Origin: Caproicibacter fermentans | GTDB taxonomy: Bacteria > Bacillota > Clostridia > Oscillospirales > Acutalibacteraceae | Reading direction: 5' to 3' | Length of the DNA: 64,000 nt | NCBI RefSeq assembly: GCF_009746625.1 | Contig: NZ_VWXL01000014.1 | Span: 62,001 to 126,000 of the forward strand | In this document: piece by piece, positions 46,132 through 55,305 of the stretch | Numbering within the stretch: position 1 is the first letter of the stretch | How the letters are laid out: each line of letters starts with the position of its first letter | The notes under the pieces: model-generated | What the model was told of the DNA's origin: nothing | Databases searched by the model: none | What the model saw: only the letters and a program-made list of their open reading frames with translations | Translations under genes and position numbers: made by a program

Positions 46132-47106
46132 TTATGCCGGCTTCAGCAGCGGCGTGCCGCTCATGCAGCGCCGTACTTCTTCTTCGGTCGGAATGGCGGA
46201 AAGCGCACCTTTCTTTGTGGCACACAGCGCGCCGGCTGCGTTTGCAAAGTCGGCCATTTTTGCCAATTCCTCAGGGAGAATTGCCGCGAGAGCGCCTTCG
46301 TACCGGCTGAGCTGGCAGATCATCGCGCCGAAGAAGCAGTCACCGGCCCCCGTGGTGTCGGTGACTTTTGTGTCGTATGTGCTGAGGGAGCCGGAACCCT
46401 TCGCACAGCGATAATAGCATCCTTTCGGACCAAGCGTGACCACTACGATCTTAACTCCGCATTCGAGAAATTGTCTGCTCCCTGCGTCAACATCATCTTT
46501 GCCTGTGAGGAACGCCAATTCCTCTTCCGATACTTTGAGCACATCCGCGTACTGCAGTCCAAACAGCATGTTTTCTTTCGCCTGTTCATCATTCATCCAG
46601 AGTGCTGGGCGCCAGTTCGGATCGTAGGTGATGATCTTCCCTTTTTCGCGGGCGTATTCCAGTGCCGTTCTTGTGGCGCTCCTTGCCGGTTCGTCCGTCA
46701 TCGAAAGGGAACCAAAGTGAAAGACCTTTGCGCTGTCGATCAGGCCGAAGTCGAGGTCTTCCGGGGCCAGAGTCGTGTCGGCGCCGGGCTTGCGATAAAA
46801 GCTGAAGCTTCGGTCACCGTGCTCGTTCAGCTGTACAAACGCAAGCGTCGTAGGGACGTCATGGGAAAAGCGGAGTCCGCACCCGTCGATGCCGTGCTTG
46901 TCGAGTACATCCCGGAGAAAAAAACCGAATGGATCGCAGCCGACTTTGCCGATCAGCGCGCCTGTCCCGCCGAGCTTTGTCACAGCGGCAAGCACATTGG
47001 CCGGAGCGCCGCCCGGGTTCCTCTCAAAGAGGATGTTCCCGCTTTCCGAAGTTCCTGCGGGAGTAAAATCGATCAGAAGTTCGCCAAGTGCAACCACATC
47101 AAACAC
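46132..47106 (-). CDS. scrK: Fructokinase (PfkB/ribokinase family)
   Basis: A 324-residue PfkB sugar kinase: N-terminal VALGELLIDFTP, GGAPANVLAAVTKLGG, C-terminal anion hole and catalytic Asp in DTTGAGDCFFGA. Fructokinases of this type phosphorylate fructose at C6. It is the last gene of the cluster and would consume the fructose released by the sucrose phosphorylase directly upstream. The start is GTG with GAGGTGG seven bases before it. Confidence 0.9.
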   Translation of the reverse strand: MFDVVALGELLIDFTPAGTSESGNILFERNPGGAPANVLAAVTKLGGTGALIGKVGCDPFGFFLRDVLDKHGIDGCGLRFSHDVPTTLAFVQLNEHGDRSFSFYRKPGADTTLAPEDLDFGLIDSAKVFHFGSLSMTDEPARSATRTALEYAREKGKIITYDPNWRPALWMNDEQAKENMLFGLQYADVLKVSEEELAFLTGKDDVDAGSRQFLECGVKIVVVTLGPKGCYYRCAKGSGSLSTYDTKVTDTTGAGDCFFGAMICQLSRYEGALAAILPEELAKMADFANAAGALCATKKGALSAIPTEEEVRRCMSGTPLLKPA

Positions 47107-47194
47107 TTTGTATCCACCTCGAAAAAATTTGATTTCAGCACGATTTACGGCTTTTCACAAAAAGGTCTTCCCGCAGAGCGCGGGGCTGCAGCGA

Positions 47195-48646
47195 TCACGC
47201 CAGAGAAAGTTTTTCCTGTGTTCCGTTTTCACCGGTATAGGTAATCTCAAACTGACGGGTTTTCAGGTCCGCGTGAAGCTGCACGGAGTATTTCTCTTTT
47301 GTCCAGCGGATTGTCAGCCTGCTTTCCAAGCCCGAATCTTCTACGGAAACTTCGCCGCCAAACGCCGGGTAACTGTTCCGAAAGCGCATGATGGCGTACA
47401 TCTTTTTGAGTATGGGCCGCTTGACCTCCCGCCCAATCTCTTCCTTCGTATAATAATGTCGGTTGATGTTCCGGCCAACCTTTGTTTTTTCAAGAAATTC
47501 AATATCGTTTTTGCCGGCAAGGAGCCCTACATAGTAGACCTGAGGGATGCCCGGCGCGAAAAACTGAACCGCCCGCGCAAGCAGATAGGCGTCGTCGTTG
47601 TCGCCGAGGGCAGAGTAATAAGTGCAGTTCAGCTGGTAGACATCAAGGTTATTATACGCCACCGTATTATAAATTTTTTTGACGTTCGCGCCTTTTGAGA
47701 ATAAAAAGTTGATGGTCTGGTCAATTTCTTCCTGGGTCATAAGGCCTTTGACATCCACAACGCCGATGCCGTCGTGCGTGTCAAGTGTCGTAAACTGCTT
47801 TCTCGGGCAGTTCCTGAGCCAGCTCAGCAAATTTTTATTTTTGCAGGTATAGATGGCATGAAGCAGCAGCATCGGCAGTGCAAAGTCATAAACCCAGTAG
47901 TCTTTCTCGGCCAGCTTCATCTGAATGGAGAAGTGTTCGTGGATTTCCGGCAGAATCTCAACATCCCGCTCCTTCACGGCGTCCCGGCAGAAGCCAAGCA
48001 GGTCAAATGTCTCCGGCTCCACAAAGAAGCAGTTCGTTCCCTGCTTTTTCACCGCATACGCGAAAGCGTCCAGCCGGATGATCGACGCGCCTTTTTCCAC
48101 CATGTTTCGCATAGTCTCCCGCATGAAATCTTGGGTCGTCTTTGTGTTTACCGCAAGGTCGACCTGTTCTTCATCAAAGGTGCACCATATTTTTTCCGAC
48201 GTCCCGTCGCGGAACGTAACGTCGATATACGGTGCACGCGGTTTGCGCTTATAGATCAGGTCGACATCCTTCCGGGTCGGCTCGCCGCCGGGCCAGAAAT
48301 CCCGGTAACGGATAAACATGTCCTTGTAGGCCGACTGATCCTTTTTTTCGAGAAAATCCTGAAAATAGGCGGAGCTTCTGGAAATGTGATTAATCATAAA
48401 GTCAAACATCAGGTAATACCGGTTTGCAAGTGCTCGAATGTCGTTCCAGTCGCCGAAAGCGGGGTCGACGGCCTCATAGGTCGTCGGAGCAAAGCCGCGG
48501 TCCGCCGAAGACGGAAAAAACGGGAGGATATGCAGTCCGCCGATGATACCTCCGAAATGCTCATCCAGAACCTCGGACAATTCCTTCAGGTTTTTTCCCA
48601 TGCTGTCCGGATACGTAATAAGCATGATTTGATTTCTGATAGCCAT
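47195..48646 (-). CDS. gtfA: Sucrose phosphorylase (GH13 subfamily 18, GtfA-like)
   Basis: 483 residues, closely resembling the GtfA sucrose phosphorylase of the streptococcal msm operon: NQIMLITYPDSMGKNLKEL, LPFFPSSADRGFAP, nucleophile Asp in IIRLDAFAYAVKK, acid/base Glu in ILPEIHEH, and TLDTHDGIGVVDV. It splits sucrose with phosphate into glucose 1-phosphate and fructose, saving one ATP. The ATG at 48646 (MAIRNQ) is the family start; the longer frame would overlap the esterase gene upstream. Related GH13_18 enzymes act on sucrose 6-phosphate or glucosylglycerate, but an ABC importer delivers unphosphorylated sugar, which favours sucrose. Confidence 0.92.
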   Translation of the reverse strand: MAIRNQIMLITYPDSMGKNLKELSEVLDEHFGGIIGGLHILPFFPSSADRGFAPTTYEAVDPAFGDWNDIRALANRYYLMFDFMINHISRSSAYFQDFLEKKDQSAYKDMFIRYRDFWPGGEPTRKDVDLIYKRKPRAPYIDVTFRDGTSEKIWCTFDEEQVDLAVNTKTTQDFMRETMRNMVEKGASIIRLDAFAYAVKKQGTNCFFVEPETFDLLGFCRDAVKERDVEILPEIHEHFSIQMKLAEKDYWVYDFALPMLLLHAIYTCKNKNLLSWLRNCPRKQFTTLDTHDGIGVVDVKGLMTQEEIDQTINFLFSKGANVKKIYNTVAYNNLDVYQLNCTYYSALGDNDDAYLLARAVQFFAPGIPQVYYVGLLAGKNDIEFLEKTKVGRNINRHYYTKEEIGREVKRPILKKMYAIMRFRNSYPAFGGEVSVEDSGLESRLTIRWTKEKYSVQLHADLKTRQFEITYTGENGTQEKLSLA

Positions 48647-48695
48647 TACCCTTCTCGTCCCTCTCGTTTCCTGTGTTGATTTCCGCAGCAGCCGG

Positions 48696-49646
48696 TCAAC
48701 CCCGGCCGGCTGCTCGTTCAAACGCCCGATTCAGGGCTGCAATATATTCCACCCGGCACCGCTCGCAAACCTCCGTGCGGTTCGCAATAAAGTCGAACCC
48801 GTGGAAGCACCCGGGGTACAGGTGAAGCTCCACCGAAACGCCGGCGCGGGCAAGTCTCGCGGCGTAGTCAATGGTTTCGTCACGGAACGGGTCCTGCTGC
48901 CCGACGCAGAGATAGGCAGGGGGCAGACCGGTCAGGTCTTCTGCGCGCGCGGGGGCTGCATAGGGCGGAACCTCGCCTGAAAAATCGCTGCCGAGGTACA
49001 TCTTCCACGCGGTAATGTTGTTTTCCCGGTTCCATGCTTTCGGCATGGATTTCATGTTGATTTCATAGCAGGAAGGCGTGTCGTTCCGGTCGTCTACCAT
49101 GGGGTAAAGCGGCATCTGGAACAAAACCGGCACTTCGCCGCGGTCGCGCGCCATCAGGGCAAGCGCTGCCGTCAGGCCTCCCCCGGCGCTCGGGCCGGCA
49201 ATGGCGATTCTTGAACGGTCGATTTTCAGTTCGACGGCGTTGTCCGCTATCCATTTCAGACCCGCATAGGAGTCCTCGATTGCTGCCGGATAGACATGCT
49301 CCGGAGCAAGGCGGTAATCTGCCTGTAAAACGACACAGCGCGCTTCCAGTACAAAACGTTCGCAGATGCCGTCTTCATACTCCGGTTTCCCCAGAGCATA
49401 GCCGCCGCCGTGGCTCCACAGCAAAGCCGGGAGAGTTTCCTCCGTTCGGCTGACCGGCTCATAGATTCTCATGGTCAGCGGGCACTCGGGGCCGCGGATC
49501 GTGCGTGTAAAAATACGGACTTCCGCGGAGTGCTCCACCGGAGCGGGCGGAGCGGAACGGGCCGCCTCGACTCCCTCCAGCGCCATGTCTATGACGGGAG
49601 CGGCGTTCAGAATCGGCTGCAGTTCTTTCAATACAGTATCTTTCAT
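48696..49646 (-). CDS. Alpha/beta hydrolase, HSL-type esterase
   Basis: 316 residues of the hormone-sensitive-lipase family: oxyanion motif WSHGGGYALG, nucleophile elbow AGPSAGGGL, Asp in CVGQQDPFRDE and His in PGCFHGFDF. Such enzymes cleave short acyl or acetyl esters in the cytoplasm; no signal peptide is present. It lies 49 bases before the sucrose phosphorylase gene and 47 bases after a second, unrelated esterase. Two esterases inside a sucrose operon suggest deacylation of an imported sugar ester. Confidence 0.88.
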   Translation of the reverse strand: MKDTVLKELQPILNAAPVIDMALEGVEAARSAPPAPVEHSAEVRIFTRTIRGPECPLTMRIYEPVSRTEETLPALLWSHGGGYALGKPEYEDGICERFVLEARCVVLQADYRLAPEHVYPAAIEDSYAGLKWIADNAVELKIDRSRIAIAGPSAGGGLTAALALMARDRGEVPVLFQMPLYPMVDDRNDTPSCYEINMKSMPKAWNRENNITAWKMYLGSDFSGEVPPYAAPARAEDLTGLPPAYLCVGQQDPFRDETIDYAARLARAGVSVELHLYPGCFHGFDFIANRTEVCERCRVEYIAALNRAFERAAGRG

Positions 49647-49693
49647 TGAGGATGCTTCCTTATCAGTATTCTTTCAAAAACGGTGGCAGTACG

Positions 49694-50485
49694 TCAGATG
49701 CCAATTGCCCAAAGTGCCGCCCTGCGTATCTGTTCGTTCCAGAAATCCCAGTTATGGAGTCCCGGAGTCTCATCATACACATGTGCTACATTCTCCGCTA
49801 AGAGGAATTCGTGGTAGCGTCGGTTTTCCTCAATCAGAAAATCCTCTGTGCCGCAGGCCATATAGATGCCAGGAATTTCCGCATTCGTCTCTTTTTTCAT
49901 GCGGATGAGTGCCTCTGGGTCTTTGTCGCTCCCCAGCAGCCGGCCGAGGTCACCGAACACCCGCGTGTAATACCGGTAGTCGGCCATAAAGTCCTTGTAG
50001 CTGTGGGCCGCGCCTGCAATCTGATGGAGGATCAGGGCGGAGGAAAGCGCAATGATACGGCCGAAACGGCCGTATTTCAGCCCTGTGCGGAGCGCGCCGT
50101 AGCCGCCCATTGAAAACCCGCCGATGACCGTATCCTCTTTTTCGCGGGAAATAGGAAACATTGCGCGGGTGTAGTCCACAAGCTCATTTCCAACATATTC
50201 GCCGAACAGCTCGCCTTTGTCGGTGTCATCCAGATAAAAGCTGTTATTGCCCGAAGGCATGAAAACCGCAAAGTTGTATTTCTCCGAAAGCTCCTGAATT
50301 CTGCTCCCGCAAAGCCAATCCGAGTAATTGCCCGTATATCCGTGAAGCAGATAAAAAGACTTCATCGGGCGCTCAAACGACTTCTGATCTCTGACTTCCT
50401 CCGGCGCATCCGTCGGAATCAGCGCGTTAAACACAGCCAGCCGGTCCAGAGCCTTTGAGTGAAAATTTACTTCTACCAGTGCCAT
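49694..50485 (-). CDS. Esterase of the tributyrin esterase / EstA family (esterase D-like)
   Basis: A 263-residue alpha/beta hydrolase: FYLLHGYTGNYSDW, nucleophile in GGFSMGGYGALRTGLKY, and a C-terminal His in PGLHNWDFWNE. It resembles EstA-type carbohydrate acetyl esterases and S-formylglutathione hydrolase-like enzymes that remove small acyl groups. No signal peptide, so it acts inside the cell. It is located between the ABC permeases and the HSL-type esterase, with GGGGG before the ATG. Substrate not established. Confidence 0.88.
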   Translation of the reverse strand: MALVEVNFHSKALDRLAVFNALIPTDAPEEVRDQKSFERPMKSFYLLHGYTGNYSDWLCGSRIQELSEKYNFAVFMPSGNNSFYLDDTDKGELFGEYVGNELVDYTRAMFPISREKEDTVIGGFSMGGYGALRTGLKYGRFGRIIALSSALILHQIAGAAHSYKDFMADYRYYTRVFGDLGRLLGSDKDPEALIRMKKETNAEIPGIYMACGTEDFLIEENRRYHEFLLAENVAHVYDETPGLHNWDFWNEQIRRAALWAIGI

Positions 50486-50525
50486 AACTTTTTCCCCCTG
50501 TTCTGTTTCCGTCCGGCGGGAAAGC

Positions 50526-51350
50526 TTATTTTACCGCTCCCGCCGCTAATCCCTTGATGATATACTTCTGCAGGAAGAGATACAAAACCAGAACCGGAAG
50601 CATCGTCAGGATCAATCCTGCCATCAGCGGAGTGAAATCAACGCTGTAGGAAGAAAAGAAGTTGTAGGTGGAAAGCGGGAGAGTGCGCAGCTCAGGCGAC
50701 TGGAGAATCAAACTCGGCAGCAGGTAATCGTTCCACATCCACAGCACGTCGAGAACGGTGATGGTGGAAACAACCGGTTTCAGCAGCGGAAGGATAATCT
50801 GGAAGAACGTTCTCACGCGGCCGCTTCCGTCGATGGAGGCCGCTTCTTCGAGTGCAAACGGAATTCCCTTGATGAACCCGTGGAACGTGAAGACGGCAAG
50901 GGAACAGCCGAAGCCGAAGTACATGAAAAGCAGCGATTCTCTCGAATCGATGAAGCCGACGGTACCATATATGGTGACCAGCGGGATCATAACCACCTGA
51001 AACGGAATCGCCATGGAAGCAGTCATGACGAAAAACAGCACCTTGTTGATTTTCCACGTAAAGCGGGCAAACAGATATGCCGTCATAGCGGAAAAAATCA
51101 CGACGATTACGACGCCGACAAGCGTGATAATCAGGGAATTCACAAAGCCTGTGGCAAAACTCATTTCATCGATGGCTTTAAAGTAATTGTCAAAGTTAAA
51201 CTGGGTTGGAAGGGAAAACGGGTTTTCCACAAATTCCTGAGTCGACTTGAACGTGTTCAGGATGGTGATGAGAAACGGTGACAGAAAGACAAGCAGGAGA
51301 AGCGAAAGTGCAAACATTCCTATTGCGTGAGTAACTTTTGAAGACCTCAT
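50526..51350 (-). CDS. ABC sugar importer permease, MalG/CUT1 type
   Basis: 274 residues, six TM helices, with the EAA loop EEAASIDGSGRVRTFFQIILPLLKP that docks the ATPase. It works with the permease and binding protein encoded upstream. No ATPase gene is in the cluster, so a shared MsmK/MalK-like ATPase elsewhere is expected. Start and stop abut the upstream permease without a gap. Confidence 0.94.
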   Translation of the reverse strand: MRSSKVTHAIGMFALSLLLLVFLSPFLITILNTFKSTQEFVENPFSLPTQFNFDNYFKAIDEMSFATGFVNSLIITLVGVVIVVIFSAMTAYLFARFTWKINKVLFFVMTASMAIPFQVVMIPLVTIYGTVGFIDSRESLLFMYFGFGCSLAVFTFHGFIKGIPFALEEAASIDGSGRVRTFFQIILPLLKPVVSTITVLDVLWMWNDYLLPSLILQSPELRTLPLSTYNFFSSYSVDFTPLMAGLILTMLPVLVLYLFLQKYIIKGLAAGAVK

Positions 51351-52229
51351 TTACGCTTCTACCTCCAGTCTCTTCATAAACGCAGACTGAGTCAGGGCAA
51401 TGACTGCGACGACAATGAACAGGATTACCGCTTCAGCCTGGCCCATGCCGTATTCATTGGAAAGGAACGCTTTCTGCACGATGTGGAACGATGCAAGTTC
51501 GGTCGATCCGTAAGGGCCTCCGTTTGTGAGGGCAAGGTTCAGGTCATAGGTCAGGAAGGAACGCGAAATGGAAAGGAACAGGCAAACCACAATACTCGAT
51601 ACGGAAAGAGGAAGAATCACCGAAATAATCTTGCGGAATCTACCGGCGCCGTCAATGGCCGCCGCTTCAAGAATATCTGACGGAACGCTTACAAACCCCG
51701 CAATATAAACGATCATCAGGTAGCCCATCAGCTGCCATGCGTTTACGATGACGAGTGCCCAGAATGCCTTTGTGGTGTCGGACAGCCACGATGTCTGGAA
51801 TATGGCCCAGCCGTATTTCTGCCCCATGAAAGGGAGCACCTGGGTAAACAGGAATTGCCAAAGGTAGCCCAGAATCAGCCCACCGATCAGGTTCGGCGTG
51901 AAGAATCCCGTCCTGAAAAATGTTTGACCCTTGAGTCCTTTGCTTAGGATAAGGCCTAAAGAGAACGCTCCCACATTGGAAATTACAACGGTCAGGAGCG
52001 CATATTTTATGGTGAACCACAGCTGTTCCAGGTATGTCTTATCCGTCAGAATCGATTTATAATTTCCAAGACCGATGAATGCATGAGTGCCCGTCGCCAT
52101 GTTCCAGTTCGTAAAGGTCAGGTAAAGACCGAACGCCAGGGGAATCAGAACAACGGCAGTGAAAGCAAACAGAGACGGTCCGCCGAAGATTAGGAAAGTA
52201 CCGACGTTTTTTAACTTTTTCTGCCTCAT
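51351..52229 (-). CDS. ABC sugar importer permease, MalF/UgpA (CUT1) type
   Basis: 292 residues, six TM helices and the EAA motif EAAAIDGAGRFRKIISVILP. It pairs with the MalG-type permease encoded next. The ATG at 52229 is preferred; a TTG three codons earlier sits too close to AGAGGA. Confidence 0.93.
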   Translation of the reverse strand: MRQKKLKNVGTFLIFGGPSLFAFTAVVLIPLAFGLYLTFTNWNMATGTHAFIGLGNYKSILTDKTYLEQLWFTIKYALLTVVISNVGAFSLGLILSKGLKGQTFFRTGFFTPNLIGGLILGYLWQFLFTQVLPFMGQKYGWAIFQTSWLSDTTKAFWALVIVNAWQLMGYLMIVYIAGFVSVPSDILEAAAIDGAGRFRKIISVILPLSVSSIVVCLFLSISRSFLTYDLNLALTNGGPYGSTELASFHIVQKAFLSNEYGMGQAEAVILFIVVAVIALTQSAFMKRLEVEA

Positions 52230-52313
52230 CTTAATCAAATCCTCTTAATGGTAATATTGAAAGCAAAGGAGGGCGAAGGCCCTCCCCGTTGCTTGCAATA
52301 GTTTTTGTAATAC

Positions 52314-53654
52314 TCAGTGAGCAGTCTGTGATTTCCAGTAGGACGTGAGTTCATCATTGAGCCCTGCACGGTCAATTTTGCCCGCAAGGTACTTGAGCAT
52401 GGAGTCGCCGGTCTTCGTGTAATAGTCGGACGGCAGGTAGGTGATGATGCCGATGTTGATGGTCTTGCCGGCATCAATATACTTAGATGTACTGGCTGCG
52501 ACAGGATTTGTGTTTTTGGCGGTAACATTCTTGTAGGGCAGATTGAAGCCCATTTTCTCAACAAGGGCTGTCTGGCCTTCCTTGCTCGTGAGGCACCACT
52601 TGATGAAATCCTTGGCCGCAGCCTGCTGTGCAGGAGTAGAGCCGGAGTTGTCGATGGCCCACAGCTTCGGTTCGCTGACCGGGATCTGGGAGTTGCCGTA
52701 ATCGCTCGCGTTGTTGCTGAACGGAATCGGCATAACACCGAAGTCTTTGTCGATGCCCTTCAGTGTGCCGACCTGAGACCAGATCCAGTCGCCCATGAAG
52801 AAGAACGCGCACTTGCCGGTTGCAAAATCGGAAGCGTCTTTTGCATAGTCTCCCACGAGCGGGTCGTTTTTGCGGTAGTTGTACTGCTTCATGATGTCGA
52901 AGGTGTCCATTACGTTGTTGTAAATCTGGTTTTTGCTCAGATCCGCCGTGCCTTTTTCAAGGTCTCCAACGAATTTGCGGGTGTCGTCCACATTCTTGGA
53001 CTGCAGTGCATAAGAGAGAGCCAGATAGTGGGCGCCAACCGACCAGTTTGCGCCGTGGATCATCACCGGCGGTACGCCGGCGGCCTGAATCTTCTTAAAC
53101 AATGATGCAAGGTCGTCGCGGGTCTTAATGGTGGAAGGGTCAAACGTCGTGCCGAGAGCTTTGTTCACCACGCGGGTGTTGTAAAGCAGTCCGTAGCCCT
53201 GAACCGTGTAGGGAATGCCGATGAGCTTGTTGTCAAGCATCGCGGAGTCGATGGCGCCGGCTTGTGCAATGCCCTCATAGTAGTTCTTCTCACTCGTGAG
53301 GTCGAGGAACTTGTCTTTGTAGGTGTAGACTGTTCCGATATCCAGGTTTGCCATGGTTGCCGGCTTCTTCGAAGCGAGCAGTGACTGAAACTGCTGGATC
53401 TGCTGACCGCCGATCGGTGTCGGGATCAGTGTAATGGTCACGTTGGGGTGAGACTGATGGTAAGCGTTAAATAAATCAGTAAACTGTGTGTTCACCTCTG
53501 CGGAGGTATTAAAGAACGTAAGGGCGACATTGCCGCCGTCGCTTCCGCTTGCCGCAGAAGCGTTCTGCGAATTGCTGCCCTTTCCGCACCCTGCCAGAGA
53601 TGAAAGAATAACTGCCACGCATGTTGCCAGTGCTAAAATTCTCAACTTTTTCAC
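52314..53654 (-). CDS. Extracellular sugar-binding lipoprotein of a CUT1 ABC importer
   Basis: 446 residues: a lipoprotein signal peptide with lipobox SLAGC (Cys about 23) and a type 1 solute-binding fold (family 1), with FFMGDWIWSQV and KDFIKWCLTSKEGQ as typical segments. It delivers sugar to the two permeases encoded downstream. The start is GTG with AGGAGGAG five bases upstream. Expression is from a promoter overlapped by a palindromic operator, so it is the first gene of the LacI-controlled operon. Ligand inferred as sucrose or a derivative. Confidence 0.93.
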   Translation of the reverse strand: MKKLRILALATCVAVILSSLAGCGKGSNSQNASAASGSDGGNVALTFFNTSAEVNTQFTDLFNAYHQSHPNVTITLIPTPIGGQQIQQFQSLLASKKPATMANLDIGTVYTYKDKFLDLTSEKNYYEGIAQAGAIDSAMLDNKLIGIPYTVQGYGLLYNTRVVNKALGTTFDPSTIKTRDDLASLFKKIQAAGVPPVMIHGANWSVGAHYLALSYALQSKNVDDTRKFVGDLEKGTADLSKNQIYNNVMDTFDIMKQYNYRKNDPLVGDYAKDASDFATGKCAFFFMGDWIWSQVGTLKGIDKDFGVMPIPFSNNASDYGNSQIPVSEPKLWAIDNSGSTPAQQAAAKDFIKWCLTSKEGQTALVEKMGFNLPYKNVTAKNTNPVAASTSKYIDAGKTINIGIITYLPSDYYTKTGDSMLKYLAGKIDRAGLNDELTSYWKSQTAH

Positions 53655-53688
53655 ACAAACTCCTCCTCTGTTATTGGTTGGTGCTTAT

Positions 53689-53717
53689 ATATTAACCGTT
53701 TGACATATAGATGTCAA
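53689..53717 (-). promoter_or_regulatory. Promoter of the sugar operon with overlapping LacI-type operator
   Basis: Leftward TTGACA, 17 bases, TAATAT. A palindrome with arms TTGACAT/ATGTCAA and a 4-base centre (53700-53717) covers the -35 and part of the spacer. A further TTGACATAT copy begins at 53722. Binding of the divergent LacI regulator here would block transcription. Confidence 0.78.
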
Positions 53718-53831
53718 GTGCTTGACATATAATTTTTACATTTTATCGCGGAATAACCGTAAAAATTAAGCATTATGCACATTATATTTTAATGAAATTA
53801 ATGTTTATACGAAAAAAACAATGATATACGG

Positions 53832-53860
53832 TTGACATATTATTCTGCTTCATCTATAAT
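53832..53860 (+). promoter_or_regulatory. Promoter of the lacI-family gene
   Basis: TTGACA, 17 bases, TATAAT, 108 bases before the ATG. The -35 sits within a third TTGACATAT copy, hinting at autoregulation. Confidence 0.8.
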
Positions 53861-53967
53861 TAGTATAGGATTTTATGCAAACTTAAATTTACGGGAATCG
53901 ATTTTTGATGATTCATGCCCCGGCCGTCGGGGTTCTGCTATAAAATTCAGAAACAGGAGCTTTTAAT

Positions 53968-54945
53968 ATGAGTACGCTAAAGGATGTTGCCGAAAAAAGC
54001 GGTGTTACCGTCACCACAGTGTCAAGGATGCTGAACGGCCGGGGATACATCAGTGAAAAGACCCGGGAAAAAATTAACGCGGCCATGCGTGAACTGAATT
54101 ACAAACCAAATGAGCTCGCAAGGGCACTCTCGAAAAAGCGGAGCAATTTCATCGGGCTTATCGTCCCGTCGGCCAGCAACATGTATTTCTGCAAAGTTAT
54201 CGATTGCGTGGAGCGCCTCGTGACGGGCAGCGGGTACAAGCTGCTGCTGTGCACCTCCAACGATGAGACAAAAAAAGAGCTGGAGTATTTCAACATGCTT
54301 AGCGCGAGCAAGGTTGCCGGCGTCATCCTTGCCAGCCATACGCAGAACATTGACCTTAGCGTTGCCATTGACGCGCCAATTATTTCTATTGACCGCATCA
54401 TCTCGCCGCGCATCCCGTCAGTCTGCTCCGACAATTACCAGGGCGGCATTCTCGCGGCGGAGCACCTTATTGCGAAAGGCTGCAGAAAGCTTGCGCATAT
54501 CAGCGGCAGCTCCTACCTCAACATGGAGGCAAACAAGCGCTTCTTCGGTTTTAAGGAAGTCTGCGAAAAAGAGGGAGTTCCCTACGTTGCAATCGATGCA
54601 ACAGAAGAGCAGTTCCTTTCCATGCAATATGAAAACATCATCCATTCGCTCATCGACAGCAACCCGGACATCGACGGCATCTTTACTTCCAACGACATCA
54701 TCGCGGCGCAGGTCATTAAAATTTGCAGCAGGCGCGGCATCCGCATCCCGCAGCAGATGAAGGTCGTCGGCTACGACGACATTGACCTGTGCAAATTCTG
54801 CACCCCGTCCATTACCACAATTCACCAGCCTGTGCGGGACATCTGCCAGCGCGCGGTGGAAAGCATTGTTCTGGAGCAGGATAAAAAGGGCATCCCGATT
54901 AGAGTAACTTACCCGGTCACCCTTGTGGAGCGTGAAAGCACCTGA
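53968..54945 (+). CDS. LacI family transcriptional regulator of the sugar cluster
   Basis: A 325-residue regulator: N-terminal helix-turn-helix STLKDVAEKSGVTVTTVSRMLNG, hinge ELNYKPNELARALSKKRSN, then a periplasmic-binding-like effector domain with GYDDIDLCKFCTPSITTI. It is divergent from the binding protein gene and followed by its own terminator. It most likely represses the importer-esterase-phosphorylase operon until the sugar, or a product, binds. AGGAG lies upstream of the ATG. Confidence 0.93.
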   Translation: MSTLKDVAEKSGVTVTTVSRMLNGRGYISEKTREKINAAMRELNYKPNELARALSKKRSNFIGLIVPSASNMYFCKVIDCVERLVTGSGYKLLLCTSNDETKKELEYFNMLSASKVAGVILASHTQNIDLSVAIDAPIISIDRIISPRIPSVCSDNYQGGILAAEHLIAKGCRKLAHISGSSYLNMEANKRFFGFKEVCEKEGVPYVAIDATEEQFLSMQYENIIHSLIDSNPDIDGIFTSNDIIAAQVIKICSRRGIRIPQQMKVVGYDDIDLCKFCTPSITTIHQPVRDICQRAVESIVLEQDKKGIPIRVTYPVTLVEREST

Positions 54946-54975
54946 CCGCACGCATATTCTATGCTCAATGAAAAG

Positions 54976-55020
54976 CTACCCGGCCTTTCCCTTCTCGTAA
55001 GGTTTGCCGGGTGGGTTTTT
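54976..55020 (+). terminator. Terminator of the lacI-family gene
   Basis: ACCCGGC/GCCGGGT stem with a long loop, then GGGTTTTTTG. Confidence 0.78.
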
Positions 55021-55305
55021 TGCCGATGCTTTGGTGTGAGTCCTCCGCTTTCGCAGATGCAGCAGTTGTACTCCAAAGCGGTGATTCGGATTTTTATTTT
55101 CTGCCTTATTTCGGCCCGTCGGCGTTATGCGGCTTACCGGCCATGAACGATTAGCGCAAACTAATCTATTGCAAAGATGAAGCTTGGATCATCTTTGGCG
55201 CAATGTGTGGTCAGGCTGTTGTGTGGGTTGTGAAAGCCATACATCCCATCGGTTTCCGAATTCCGCAACCAGTCAAATGCTTGCCCGCATTCATAACCGA
55301 TTCTG
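55021..55305. other. Intergenic gap with two adjacent hairpins
   Basis: No gene is supported. It contains two neighbouring inverted repeats: GATTAG-CGCAAA-CTAATC (55149-55166) and CAAAGATGA/TCATCTTTG with an 8-base loop (55172-55197). Neither is followed by a U-run. They may be a structured leader, a small RNA or the end of a lost IS200/IS605-like element; nothing in the sequence decides. Confidence 0.4.

Noticed and set aside
47195-48646. Glucosylglycerate or sucrose-6-phosphate phosphorylase as the product
   Set aside because: Overall resemblance is strongest to GtfA sucrose phosphorylase, and the cluster uses an ABC importer and a fructokinase rather than a PTS; still only an assignment by similarity.
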